Shown: positions 32,358 to 42,880 of the stretch, one piece after another
How the letters are laid out: every line of letters starts with the position of its first letter
Position numbering within the stretch: the first letter of the stretch is position 1
Source of the DNA: Rhizophagus irregularis
Lineage: Eukaryota > Glomeromycota > Glomeromycetes > Glomerales > Glomeraceae
Assembly (NCBI RefSeq): GCF_026210795.1
Contig: NC_089434.1
Span: 4,154,001-4,218,000 of the forward strand
DNA: 64,000 nt
Direction: 5' to 3'
The notes under the pieces: generated by a model
Database searches by the model: none
Told to the model about the DNA's origin: nothing
What the model saw: only the letters and a program-made list of their open reading frames with translations
Made by a program: the position numbers and the translations under genes

Positions 32358-32570
32358 AGGACCCCGAAATATATATGTAGAGGTCAGGTCCAGAAGTGGT
32401 CCAAAATACGCATTCTTTCAGGGCCGGAATTACGATAATTTCAGCCATTATCTAAATTAGGAAATATTATTTTGGCTGGGATTATCCATAAAAGGAATGA
32501 TCTACATGATTTTTTTGACTCATTATACGCAAACTCTGACCTGACCCTTTTATGTATATTTCGGGGTCCT
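32358..32570. mobile_element. 213-bp MITE with TIR AGGACCCCGAAATATA and perfect 8-bp TSD
   Basis: The TIR begins AGGACCCCGAAATATA on both ends, with similarity extending through GGTCAGGTC to ~33 bp. The TSD is TTTACAGC at 32350-32357 and 32571-32578, identical. The interior includes GGCCGGAATTA and AATTTCAGCC, motifs shared with the minisatellite elements at 30.2 and 31.2 kb. Non-coding. The 8-bp TSD suggests hAT-type mobilisation. Confidence 0.93.
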
Positions 32571-32578
32571 TTTACAGC

Positions 32579-33140
32579 TTTCTTCCGAATCAAAATGCAC
32601 AAGATCATCCTGATTTAATAAGTCGTATCTTTAATATGAAGCTGAAATCAATATTGAATGATATTTTGCATTGAAAAATGACATTTTTGGAAAAGTCATA
32701 GCTTAAATACTGTAAGTGTTGTAAATATAATCTAAGTTTACAACCTAACACAGTTTACATGGAATGGGAATTCTTCAAGGAAATGTCTGATTCAGAGACC
32801 AGAATTAGTATTACTTTTGTTGGGGAAGTTTATCAGCCACCTTTTATAACATATATCATATTGGATCCAGTTTGAAATCAGAAAAAATTTCAAAAGCATA
32901 GTTTACCTCATGCTCATCATCTTATTTTGCTCAAGAATATAAACCTAAAACTGTTAATGTTAAATAATTGCTTACAGATGCTGGAAATTTAAAAGAACTC
33001 CTTACAGTGTATTTAGTTTTCAACAGTCTTAAGGCATTAACTGATCATGGCGGAACTGTGGATAAAAAATTGGAAACATATCATTCTGGTGGGTCAGAAG
33101 ATATAATAAAATTGCTTCTTAAAAAAAGAAGAAACTAGAT
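32579..33140 (+). pseudogene. Helitron Rep (HUH) domain fragment, decayed
   Basis: Directly after the MITE the plus strand encodes LPNQNAQDHPDLISRIFNMK then LKSILNDILH and DIFGKVIA (32583-32706), which is the Helitron_like_N domain. After ~180 bp of unmatched DNA, KKFQKHSLPHAHHLILL follows (~32890-32945), with the HUH (HAH) motif of rolling-circle replication initiators. Frames change between blocks. Further downstream, LTDAGNLKELLTVYLVFNSL and DHGGTVDKKLETYHSGGSED (32972-33105) read well but I cannot name them; they may belong to the same relic. It is separate from the Helitron at 22.5 kb. Confidence 0.65.
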
Positions 33141-34415
33141 CAATACCCTTTAAAAACAATTTTTTAAAGCCATCTAAATTACTTAAATTTTTTGGTCAGT
33201 TTGAGGAATAATTAATAATAATATATTACTTCAAATACATTATTTATTTAATTTTTTTAAACTAATTAAACTGCAGAGTTATCAGACATATTTTTTTTTT
33301 TGTGATCCAGTTGAAAATAAACCTATTGATAATTTGGATGATAACGAAATGGTTAATAGTCCAAAAAGGTTGAAATTCACAGTAAATTAATTCCCAATAA
33401 AATAACAGTTTCTCTTTTTCATTAAGTATACATTACTAGACTTTAACTTTTAAACACTTGGCTTAATTTAATGATAAATTATTTTTTGGCAAAAAATTGA
33501 CAATATTTTATTATGGTTATTTTTTATATTTAAAAAGACCTTCTTTTTGATGAAGAAAAAAAAATTTCATTTGCAAAAAAAAAAATTCTTTTGTTTTGTA
33601 AGAAAAAAATGTCATATGATAAGATTAACTTAATGGAAAATCTGGATTTTTTTTAAAAATGTAACATTCTTTTATACTCAGGAATATATGACCTTCAGTT
33701 TCAAATATCCTAACTTGGAATTTTATTTTTTGTCTAATGATGTATCAACAAAACTACAAAAATAGTATTTGACTACAGTTAACATACAAGATGGTAGTAA
33801 ATATGTTCTTCAACCTAAAGATATAGAGCAACTCAAGATAATTTTTAATCACAGGCAAGGGTCAGTTGGCAAGAATTTTTGCAGATGCATACTTTATTAA
33901 AGAAAGATTAAAAGAGATATTGTGAAATACAGTATAATGGGAACTTATTTTTTCTCATATATTTCTTTATTATTAATATAACATTTTTCTTATAAAAACA
34001 TTTAAAAAATCAAATACAACATCTATTCTACTAGAACAAAAAAGAGCTTCTAATACCATCTTTTTAAAATGTCAAATTCTGAGACTCCAGGATAATTAAT
34101 TGTAGTTAAAAAATTATTATAATACTTATTATTATATGGGATGTCTGAAGTCTTGAAGGCAGATAGAGGGTGTAAAGTGTGGTTAGTTGAGGACCTGAAG
34201 ATTCATTGCTTATGGGGTCACATGTTGCTACACATACATTAGTATTTTCAACTGTAAACCACTTTTAGATGTTGAATTTGATTTTCTGTGAGGGTTCCTG
34301 TTCAGGTTGCATGTAGAACACTTTGATTATTGGGAAGATTAATTTTCCATTAAAAGAAACCTGAATAGAAGAAATCGTGAAGTAAATTTGATACAGAATT
34401 TAAATTCTGTTTATT
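33141..34415. other. AT-rich spacer with an 18-bp perfect palindrome
   Basis: No gene is supported. ACAGAATTTAAATTCTGT at ~34393-34410 is a perfect palindrome. A short GQLARIFADAYFIKERLKE reading near 33860 could be a coding remnant but has no support on either side. Confidence 0.5.
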
Positions 34416-34806
34416 TATGCCTTCCCCATTTCCAACAACTAAAAAACAAAAGCTAAATGATGGACAAACTTCTATTCAATCTTTTTATAAAAATAAAGAA
34501 TTGGAAAAGGTTATTGTAATGAAATAAATCGTTCAATAACAAAAGCTTTCATGATGTGTAATATTCCATTTAGTATATCCCAACTACTTCAATGCTCAAA
34601 ACTCAGTTGAAAGTGTTATGCCTATCTCAACAGGAAGAAGTATCAGAAATACCATAAACCATTTGTTCAAACAAAAAACACAAATGACACCTTCAACACC
34701 CTCTCCACCAAGTGCAAGTACTACTTTACTGATAGATACTTTATTTAACAGATGTCCTAAGGACGTCTACATTGTAATAGCCTATGGCATTGTATTACAA
34801 TATTAA
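34416..34806 (+). pseudogene. Decayed N-terminal piece of a hAT/BED-like transposase
   Basis: ATG ~34417 opens MPSPFPTTKKQKLNDGQTS followed by IQSFYKNKELEKVIV. After a one-base shift it continues NEINRSITKAFMMCNIPFSI, a pattern seen before the catalytic domain of fungal hAT-type transposases (lysine-rich lead, then an ITKAF..NIPFS helix). A further frame, 34618-34800, adds a low-complexity Thr/Ser/Pro stretch. The catalytic region is absent. Assignment is from pattern memory only. Confidence 0.4.
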
Positions 34807-34826
34807 TAAAGTTTGATTACGTATGT

Positions 34827-35551
34827 GAATTTGTGGAAGTTTGAAAAATAGTATTTTAGAAAGCAAGAATACTCTTGATAAAAGAAATAGGTTTTATATA
34901 ATAATTGATTGTTTGAAAATTAAAGGTATAGTAAGTATAGAGGGAAGAAAGGAATTTGATTATTTGATAACATGGATAATAAGAAGTAAAGAGGAAAATA
35001 AAAAGAATGAAATAAGGATAAGTGCAAAAATGTTAATGCATAATGAGAATGAATATAAGGTTTTATTAAGAAGTTTGATTATTGGTTTAGTACTGATTGA
35101 AAATAATAGTGATGTATTTTTAGAGATTAATAAGAATGTTAAAAGAGTTTTAAGAGAATTTTTAGATAATTTAAGTAATAGGAGATTAGACAATGAATTT
35201 TTTACAGAACTCATATTCATAGAAATTTTTTTGAAAAAAATGGATATGAAGATAATGGAATGTAGTAATAATGAAAGAAAAATTTTGGAGGAAGTTAGAA
35301 CAGAAATAAGAAAATTACAAGCGTTAATGAGTACAAATAAGTTGGATAAGCAAGCATTTGAAGTTTTAGAAGAAGGTCTCATTACTAATGAATGTAATTT
35401 ATTTTGGAAAAGAAATTTAATTAAAGGAAATTATAGAGGTTGGAGGAAAAAGTGCACTGAAGCAATATGGAAGTATGAGATTCTTAATAGCAGAAAAATA
35501 GAAGATTTATTCTTTTATAATTATAAGAATGAATTTGATTGGGAACGTTAA
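34827..35551 (+). CDS. Unknown helical protein, part 1 of an A/G-rich coding block
   Basis: An open frame of ~240 codons follows a TGA at 34826. Its first in-frame ATG is internal (35029), so the natural start is either a spliced exon boundary or lost. The sequence is Lys/Glu/Leu/Ile-rich and predicted helical by eye (SNNERKILEEVRTEIRKLQ, then a NLIKGNYRGWRKKCTEAIWK segment near the end). It ends at a TAA after NEFDWER. The sense strand is strongly purine-rich, unlike its surroundings. I do not recognise the family. It is followed at 54 bp by a second frame of the same character, so the two may be one broken gene. Confidence 0.4.
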
Positions 35552-35604
35552 AATGATTTTGGCAATATGCAGAGGAAGATACTATTTATGATTTTCGTAA
35601 TTTG

Positions 35605-36042
35605 ATGGATGAATTAAAAATTAAATTGAGTCAGTATGAAAATGATGATGAAAATGATGATAATGATGCTGGTAATACTGGTGTTGCTGTGAATAGAAAT
35701 AGGAAAAAGACTCAAGTTGAAATGTTTGATTGTATTAAGAAATTCATTGAAGATTTTTCGTTGAATTCTGATGACGAAAGGGAGAATTTTGATGACATAG
35801 ACGTTCCTCAACTGCACAATGAAGAAATTGAAAGGAAGAAGGTTTTAAAGGAATGTATGAGTCAGATAGAAGGTAAAGCGTCTGAAACAACATATATGAA
35901 TATTATCCAGTTTGGTTTAGTTTATTTCAAATATATCAATGAATTTGGTATTTCTGATAAAGCAGATGAAGTAGACGGGGATGAAAGGTTTAGAAGAGAA
36001 CTTCAATCACTAAGGAGCGAGCGTATTAAATTAAGAATCTAA
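35605..36042 (+). CDS. Unknown acidic protein, part 2 of the A/G-rich block
   Basis: From ATG 35605 the frame gives 145 aa: MDELKIKLSQYENDDENDDND, a basic patch (NRNRKKTQVEMF), a D/E-rich middle and a helical C-terminus (RRELQSLRSERIKLRI). No domain recognised. Further short frames of the same composition follow (MTVREVIEQLIYEYEEN at 36143; EILRDCNIAFIQILCENSN to 36410) broken by stops. The whole 34827-36413 block therefore looks like one decaying gene. Confidence 0.35.
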   Translation: MDELKIKLSQYENDDENDDNDAGNTGVAVNRNRKKTQVEMFDCIKKFIEDFSLNSDDERENFDDIDVPQLHNEEIERKKVLKECMSQIEGKASETTYMNIIQFGLVYFKYINEFGISDKADEVDGDERFRRELQSLRSERIKLRI

Positions 36043-37285
36043 TAAAAGAATTACCAACATATGTGTACTATTTGAAAGAGAAGAGGGTATAGATTAATAT
36101 GCCTAAGGTATAAAGAAGACTGAAATCATATATGGATATGAGATGACAGTAAGAGAAGTAATAGAACAATTGATTTATGAATATGAAGAAAATTGATTGA
36201 TGAAAGAAAAATGAAGATGTGGAAATTTTGAGAGATTGTAATATAGCTTTTATTCAGATATTATGTGAAAACTCAAATGTATTTATAGGATACACCAGTG
36301 AATGGGAATTATTAAGAGGTGTTTATAATATTAAATTTAATTACATCTCGAATAAGAAAGAATTTAAAGCATTAATTGAAGTTATTGTTATGAGAAGATC
36401 AGGACGATGATTTGGATAAAACACTGTGAAGAAGTGAACAAATAGAAAAGGAGAAAGGTATAAAGTTACAAGATAAAAGAAAGTGAAAAGAAAGGACGGA
36501 AAATATAGATTTAGTATTTAGGAAAATTAAAAAAGTAGGAAAAACAGATGAAAATAAACAAAAAGAAAAATAATTAGAAATACAATTCGTTTAGTAGCAA
36601 AAGATAAATTAATACAAGATGTGACTGAAGGGAATTCAATTAGTTATAAAGACATGGAGCAATGGAGCATGGTAAATAAAATATTATACTGGTTTAGTAT
36701 AATAGAATAGATTATATAATTGTTAGTATAGTTAATTTTATATAATTAGCATAGATCATGGAGGATAACTTGAATTTTATTCTTGTTATTTTCTAGGTAT
36801 TTATAATAATTATGTAATCAATATATTTGTTTTTATAATTAATAAATGCGCTAACTAATTTTTTTTTTTAAAAAAAAAAAGCATGATTACGTGAATTTAA
36901 CAATTTTTTTTGCGAGGATCGCTTGAACGAAATTTTTGAATATTTTGAAGACTGTAACAGAATTACTTTACTTAGTAAATGAGAAGTTCAATTAGTAGCT
37001 TTCCTATTAATTATTTATTATTTCTTAAGATATTACATATTTCATAATATAACTAACTACCTTACGAATATTTCTCTCGTGCTTTAAATATCCTTTGATC
37101 ATTATAACTTATTTCTAAGTATTACGCATAATTTGTAAATAAATTTAATTTTTAAATGATTTATGCAATTGTCATTTTCCTTAAAATTTGAAAGATCATG
37201 TCAAATACGTTAATTGCCATGAAGTTTAGTATACATAATTTATAAAATATATATAATATTGCGAAAAAAACATAAATTTATTTAT

Positions 37286-37818
37286 TTATTTATAATATTC
37301 CTCAAATGTAATTTCAAAATTTTTAATTACACCTTCATTTTTATATTTTTTAAATAAATTCTTGTAGTAATCTACTTGATAATTTGTATCGCATGTTAGA
37401 AAATTTGAAATTATTAAAAAATCTAATCTCTTTAGATTTGTTTTCGAACTAAATATTATATCAACTACATAGTAGTATCTGATTGAAAAATTATCAATAA
37501 TGACTGCAAATTTTGACAAACTTTTAGTAATTTTTCGAATTCTATAAATGTTCATCTGTTACTAATAATACGTGATAAATATTCAATAAATGGGCAAATT
37601 TTACGAATAAATTCAAGAGAATCATCCGAAAAATTATCCTCACGTTCAAAAAATATTGGCGCAGAAAAATTAACTATTGTATTTCCCACGCGAAATTTCA
37701 AATAAAAGAAATCTCTTATAATCTCAAGAATGGGAATGAATAGCAGGATGTGTAATCTATGGTTCGATTCACGATAAATTATTATAACGTTTATTAAAAT
37801 CAAAATCACAAAATTCAT
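37286..37818 (-). pseudogene. Two abutting minus-strand frames, probably one unknown gene with a frameshift
   Basis: The first frame (37552-37818, ATG at 37818) encodes 88 aa ending FSDDSLEFIRKICPFIEYLS and six more residues. Its TGA overlaps the ATG (ATGA) of the second (37286-37555), which encodes 89 aa starting MNIYRIRKITKSLSKFAVII and ending EGVIKNFEITFEEYYK. In a fungus this overlap is better explained by a one-base shift in a single frame than by two genes. The alternation of hydrophobic and charged stretches recalls LRR/F-box-type proteins but no motif proves it. Confidence 0.35.
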
Positions 37819-38084
37819 TAGAAAACATGATTAAATTTTCGCAACTCGGCTGAAGATAAAAATTTTCTGTTATTTATTTGTAACTAACTTGCGTGATAAT
37901 TAAACTTTATAATACTGTATGTTATAAATTTCGTGATCATATCAGTTATCACCAATATACAACGTTTATTGAAGATTTTCACAAGATATAGCGACCTAAA
38001 GTTAATAGAAGTTATTTTATATTATTTTATTTATTGTAATATAAAAAATTTTTAAAATATAATTTGTAAATCTTAGTGACATAT

Positions 38085-39612
38085 TTTCATAATTTTGATA
38101 ATTTTGGCCAAAATCAGTAACATCAGATTCCTTTTTCGTTTTAGAACATAGATTTGTTCCAGGCTCCTAATAAAGAAATACAAATAGAACAATAGAATAA
38201 TCTGAAGAATAAGTTATGCAGCTTATTTATACGTACAATGCAATTACACAAAAGGAATAATAATAGGAAATTTTTATTTAATTATTATAAAATTATGTTT
38301 ATTATTATAAATTTTTTAAATCAAACCATTAAATAATTAATTTCAATAACATAAAAAATGTGAAAAATATATTAAATATATTAAATAATTTTACAAATAA
38401 TTTATACAATTAAAAGCGTCAATAAGGACTTTCAAAATCTAATTTAAGTAAGGGTTTACTTGATTCTAACAAGTTCAAAATGAAAATTTTATAAATAATT
38501 CTTTTAAAAAAATACATTTTCGGAAAACACAAATGCATATTGGCGCTCCTGAATTGGTCATATGCCATCTTTTATTTATTTAATTTTTTTTTAAAAAAAT
38601 CATTGGAAATAAAATGCCCAATTTTAGTCGATCGACTTGCATGTAATGGAGTTTTTCCAGCTATTGCGCCCTATCTCTTTACGAAATAATCACAATTAAT
38701 TAAAAAGTTAACCAATCCTTCATACTGTAATTACTCTCCATTCTCTAAAATTCACTAGATAAATGCATTAACCTATAAGCTATAACCGATTTTCGTAAAG
38801 TTGTATCTATCAAAATTCTTTTAAATTTTGGCTGCGGAAGAAAATCGATGTCACGGAAAATGCACATACGTCACACCTAGCCACACTTAATCCTTTACGA
38901 TAGTAAAAACGTAGAATTCCAAAATTTATGATATATCCTTTTTTTTTAAAAAAAAAATATCAACCCCATGTTTTGAAAAAAAAAATAAATAAATAATTTA
39001 TCTAAATTTAGTCTTATTGCCCATTTTTCTTTGATAAGTCACTTCATTTATATTGGTCTTTTTTTTCTTTCTTTTTTTAAAAAAAAATTATCTAAACAGA
39101 TGACCAATTCTGAAACGTCAACATGCATCGGAGTTTCCAAAAAAGCAGCTTTTTTAAAAAACTTTATTAATTTAATGTCATTTGGAACCCTTTGGAATCA
39201 AGTAAAATGAATTATTAATAAAAATTATGAAAGCTTCTATGACGTCTTTTGTGTTGAGTAATTCATTGTAAAATTTTATAAGAATCATATGATACATTCA
39301 TTTACTTGTTTCACATATGTTTACTCCATTTGAAATTATTTATTTAATTGTTTGATTTAAAAAATTTAAAATAAACAATATATTTTTACAATAAAGAAAC
39401 AAAAATAGTTATTTTTAATCCCTATTTATTATTCCTTTTACAGAAGTTCATTGCATGTATGAATTAACGCCTTTGGTGATCCTATTGTTCTTTGCATTCT
39501 TTGTGTAATTCCTTTTAAAGGTCTGGAACAAATCTATAGAACGTCTTTACCATTCTTCGTTAAAAAACAAAAAAGGAAATCTGACGTTATCTGACTTTGG
39601 CCAAAATTATGA
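38085..39612. repeat. Large imperfect inverted duplication (~1.5 kb fold-back)
   Basis: The arms are ~38085-38650 and ~39015-39612, centred near 38845. Outer ends carry ATTTTGGCCAAAATCAG and, inverted, ATTTTGGCCAAAGTCAG, then AGATTTGTTCCAG in both. Further in, TTTTTTAAATCAAAC, ACTTGATTC, CATATG and AATGCCCAAT blocks pair at mirror positions. The ~360-bp spacer holds no gene. A third, direct copy of the right arm is at 63490-64000. Confidence 0.7.
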
Positions 39613-39866
39613 AAATTATCACGGGTTTTAGCTGAGGATCTGCAAATTTACTTTATCTGGGTGATTGATCTAAAACTCTTTATACGTTAGCCATTCGCAT
39701 CTACAGATCAAATTTCTATAATCAGAATCATATGAACACATTTTTTTTTCTCTAATGGTGATATGATTTATTTATTTTGGTTAATGTATACTTATAATAT
39801 CAGACAATATAATAGTGATAACAGAAAATATATACGCTAGTATAAATGATAAATGATTGTAGTTGT

Positions 39867-40003
39867 ATAATTTATGGATATTGTACGTTGTTGTATTTAT
39901 ATTGGTTAATGTCACGAAGTGACGTTAACCAATATAAATACTACCGTACAATATTTACATATTATACTTGATAAAAGGATAAATGGCGCAGCCATTTTAT
40001 CCT
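39867..40003. repeat. Two adjacent strong hairpins with GAA and GCA triloops
   Basis: Hairpin 1 is centred on GTCAC-GAA-GTGAC (39911-39923). Its arms extend through TTGGTTAA / TTAACCAA and TATTTATA / TATAAATA to 39894-39940 with one mismatch, and less perfectly to 39867-39966. Hairpin 2 is AGGATAAATGGC-GCA-GCCATTTTATCCT split by one bulge (39976-40003). Both loops are C-GNA-G. No open frame covers them. Confidence 0.88.
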
Positions 40004-40357
40004 ATTGTTAAGTATATCACATACAATAATTATATTATCGTTTAGCTTTTTTTAGTTCATATTGAGAGTTAAAAAAGTTTATGAAAAAAATTATATGTAA
40101 AAGTTTAAAAAAAGTTAATTATATAAAAGTTTAAAAAGTTTATATAAATGTATAAATAAGTTTATTTTAAGTGGTTGCTTTATTTTTTTATTCTACTTAC
40201 TTAAATTATTGTATGATCATATATAGATTATTGTATTTCTGCATAAAATAAATGGATAGGATGTTCAATATGAACCTATGTGGCTAAATGATAATATTAA
40301 ATAAAGAATAAAGAATTTAGTTAGTTCTTGATTTATTGGTATTCCTTGGTTTTACAG

Positions 40358-40474
40358 GAGTATATTAAATATGATTGTCTAATTGGAAGTTTTGTTAACA
40401 AAGAAATTCTTTCGGATTCTTCTACTGTAGATGAAAAACTGGCATCGGGAATTATCGGAAGTTTCACAAACTAA
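40358..40474 (+). CDS. Possible terminal exon of an unknown gene
   Basis: After an acceptor-like GGTTTTACAG, an open stretch of 38 codons reads YIKYDCLIGSFVNKEILSDS and then EKLASGIIGSFTN, ending at TAA 40472-40474. Composition is protein-like and unlike the flanks, but no upstream exon was found and the family is unknown. Confidence 0.25.
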   Translation, partial: EYIKYDCLIGSFVNKEILSDSSTVDEKLASGIIGSFTN

Positions 40475-40929
40475 TACATATACGGTAATTATATTCGGAC
40501 AAAAGCATTTTTATGATTATGTTGGCAGAACCAATGCAACAATAACAAAATACGTGTTTATAATAAATTTTTCCTTTGTAAAAAAAAAAATAACCAAATA
40601 CGTGAAACAAAATCGGAGTATGCATTCTTCTAAAAAAAAATATATAAATGCTAAATTTTGTGCTGGATCAAATCGACTTCTAGTAATAGCAAACCATTAA
40701 TTTTTATAAATATAAACTGCTTCTCTCTTAATCGCAATTTCACGATACTTTTCGTATCAATCTCTAATAAGAACTCCTTAGAGAACAATAAATTCGTATT
40801 ATTAGAAGATTTAATTATTCTTAGATCAACCTATTGTTATTATTCAAAGATAACACATTTGATTTCGGATTCTTTACAACTTATAGAATCAAAATATAAT
40901 ACGCTTTAGATATTTTAATAAGGCCGGAT

Positions 40930-41300
40930 CAATTTGATTTTCTACCCCCCCCTCTCTCAAAAAATTTAATTTAGATAGACACTAAAAAAAGCAAAATTTT
41001 ATCAATTTTTTTTAAATCCCTCCCCCCTCCCTTCCTCTCAAAAATTTGGTTTCATATAGATATTAAAAAAAATTTTTTTATAATATTCCCCCATAGAAAT
41101 CTAATTTTTAGATTTCTTTTTTATTACTTTTCCCTCCTCTCCGTCCCCTCATTTTCTTTCAAAATTTTGATACTGTAGTAAAAAATAATTTAAAAAATTT
41201 TGTAAGTTATTTTTGGCCCTCTCCTCCTCCCCCCTCTTTTTTCAATAAAAATTCTTGTTAAATAGAAAATCCAATTGACCTGGCTTTATTTTTATTTTTA
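40930..41300 (+). repeat. Diverged tandem C/T-tract repeats
   Basis: Four C/T-rich tracts (CCCCCCCTCTCTC, CCCTCCCCCCTCCC, CCCTCCTCTCC, CCTCCTCCCCCC) recur every ~80-90 bp, each followed by AAAATTT/AAATAG text and a run of A or T. This resembles the minus strand of 47690-48060. No gene seen. Confidence 0.6.
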
Positions 41301-41357
41301 AATTCATCCGCCCTATAAAAAATTTTTATCCGAATATTTCCATTATTTCCGTAAAAA

Positions 41358-41384
41358 TTCCGTGAAAATGATACATTCACGGAA
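41358..41384. repeat. 9-bp perfect hairpin
   Basis: TTCCGTGAA and TTCACGGAA flank a 9-base loop, just inside a lone CCCTATAAAAAA terminus at 41325. Confidence 0.85.
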
Positions 41385-41440
41385 AAAACATGGAAAGATA
41401 AATCATGGATCAGATTTTTTACTAGGCTGTCCTGCAGAAT

Positions 41441-42097
41441 ATATGGTCATTATGGATTATGCAAGTGAAGGAAGCCTAAGACCAAACTTGCAAATTATAT
41501 GGTCATTATGGATTATGCAAGTGAAGGAAGCCTAAGACCAAACTTGCAAAATATATGGTCATTATGGATTATGCAAGTGAAGGAAGCCTAAGACCAAACT
41601 TGCAAATTATATGGTCATTATGGATTATGCAAGTGAAGGAAGCCTAAGAAAAAACTTGCAGATTATATGGTCATTATGGATTATGCAAGTGAAGGAAACC
41701 TAAGACTAAACTTGCAAATTATATGGTCATTATGGATTATGCAAGTGAAGGAAGCCTAAGAAAAAACTTGCAAATAGTAAGTAAAAAGAATTGGCGAAAT
41801 TTATGACAAGTTCTTGTTCGGAAATATCTTAATACATGAGTATAAAAATGGGAATGAAAAAATTTATAAGATACCACCCACGTCAATTTAATGAAAAGGA
41901 GATCCATCCAATTAAAAGATCATCGGCATCCGAAGTTTTGGAGATATAATTGAAGATTGGATTTATCTTTCTGATGAAAAGAAAATTGAAGATAATCCAA
42001 ATTATGGAATTCGTGCATAAGAATATTACTACAGAATCTTATCCACAAGCGGAATGTCTAAATTGTATGATTGATGACACTAAGAAAATTAATTAAT
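41441..42097 (+). pseudogene. Protein-kinase relic expanded by six 56-bp tandem copies
   Basis: Each unit encodes YMVIMDYASEGSLR followed by PNLQ or KNLQ, the hinge/alphaD stretch of a protein kinase (compare the generic ..MEYA.GGSL). Units start at 41441, 41497, 41553, 41609, 41665 and 41721. Only the last runs on into plausible kinase sequence (QIVSKKNWRNL, stop). Because 56 is not a multiple of three, the array cannot be read through in one frame. Further on, short in-frame bits (QFNEKEIHPIKRSSASEVLE, ~41885) recall the end of a kinase domain. The N-lobe and catalytic loop are missing. Fungal kinase families of this type are highly expanded in Glomeromycotina. Confidence 0.65.
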
Positions 42098-42225
42098 GGC
42101 TAAAGTAATAATACTGTAATTCCATAATTCTTTCTTTATATCATATCGATTACGATATACAGTACTGTATATGCTGAATATATAATTGAATTAAAAAGCT
42201 TTAACATGATATCATTTCGACATTT

Positions 42226-42289
42226 CCTATAAACATTTTTAGTTTCTACTCCAGAAAAACTCCGACATGTGATCAAAATTTTTATAGAG
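42226..42289. mobile_element. 64-bp MITE remnant with CCTATAA ends
   Basis: The ends are CCTATAAACATTTTT and, inverted, CTCTATAAAAATTTT. The core AAACTCCGACATGTGATCA is shared with the element at 50717-50824. Confidence 0.5.
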
Positions 42290-42880
42290 TTTGGCTGAAC
42301 AATAAAAAATTAAATTAAACAAGATAATCAACCTAGTCAGATTTAAGGCTATCTTTAATATCTCAATTTACTTTCTAAAACTGTCCAATTGCATCTTTTT
42401 TTTTGAATAAAGTGTATAAAATGTTCAATTTTTTTCGTCCTGCATAGGACATTTTAATTTCTCAGTTCTAAATTTCCATATGTACAAGTAGTTAGTGCAT
42501 TAAATCCAATGTAATTAAATGCAAGATAAACGTGTAATAAAATTATCATATAAATTCTATGCAATTTATTGTAGAGATAAGTATTTAATATATAAACTTG
42601 TTAATGTTTGAGAACGTACTATTCTTGAAACATATGACCAGCTTCAAACGACAAATAATAAATGATTGTGGAAAATTGAAAAAAAATATAAAAGAAATAT
42701 TATTTAATAATTATATTTTGATAAATTTAAATTTTATACTTTATATACGGTATATTAAATTTATTTTTTTTTGGCCACAAATTGTACTATACTCACATAT
42801 TTAGTTGTAGATAGGGAAGTCATTTTCTATTAGTCTTATTATTAAAAAAGTTGATTATTAAAATTTGAATTTATGGAACA
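42290..42880. other. AT-rich spacer, no gene seen
   Basis: No supported frame; an ATG frame at 42603 is A/T-run-driven and unconvincing. Confidence 0.5.

Noticed and set aside
37755-37775. tRNA-like GGTTCGATTC
   Set aside because: No acceptor stem, D arm or anticodon arm can be built around it; no tRNA was found in the window.
37286-37818. Two-gene operon with ATGA overlap
   Set aside because: A bacterial-type overlap is out of place here; a frameshifted single gene is simpler.
41441-41776. CRISPR array
   Set aside because: The six 56-bp units are contiguous copies without spacers and encode a kinase motif.
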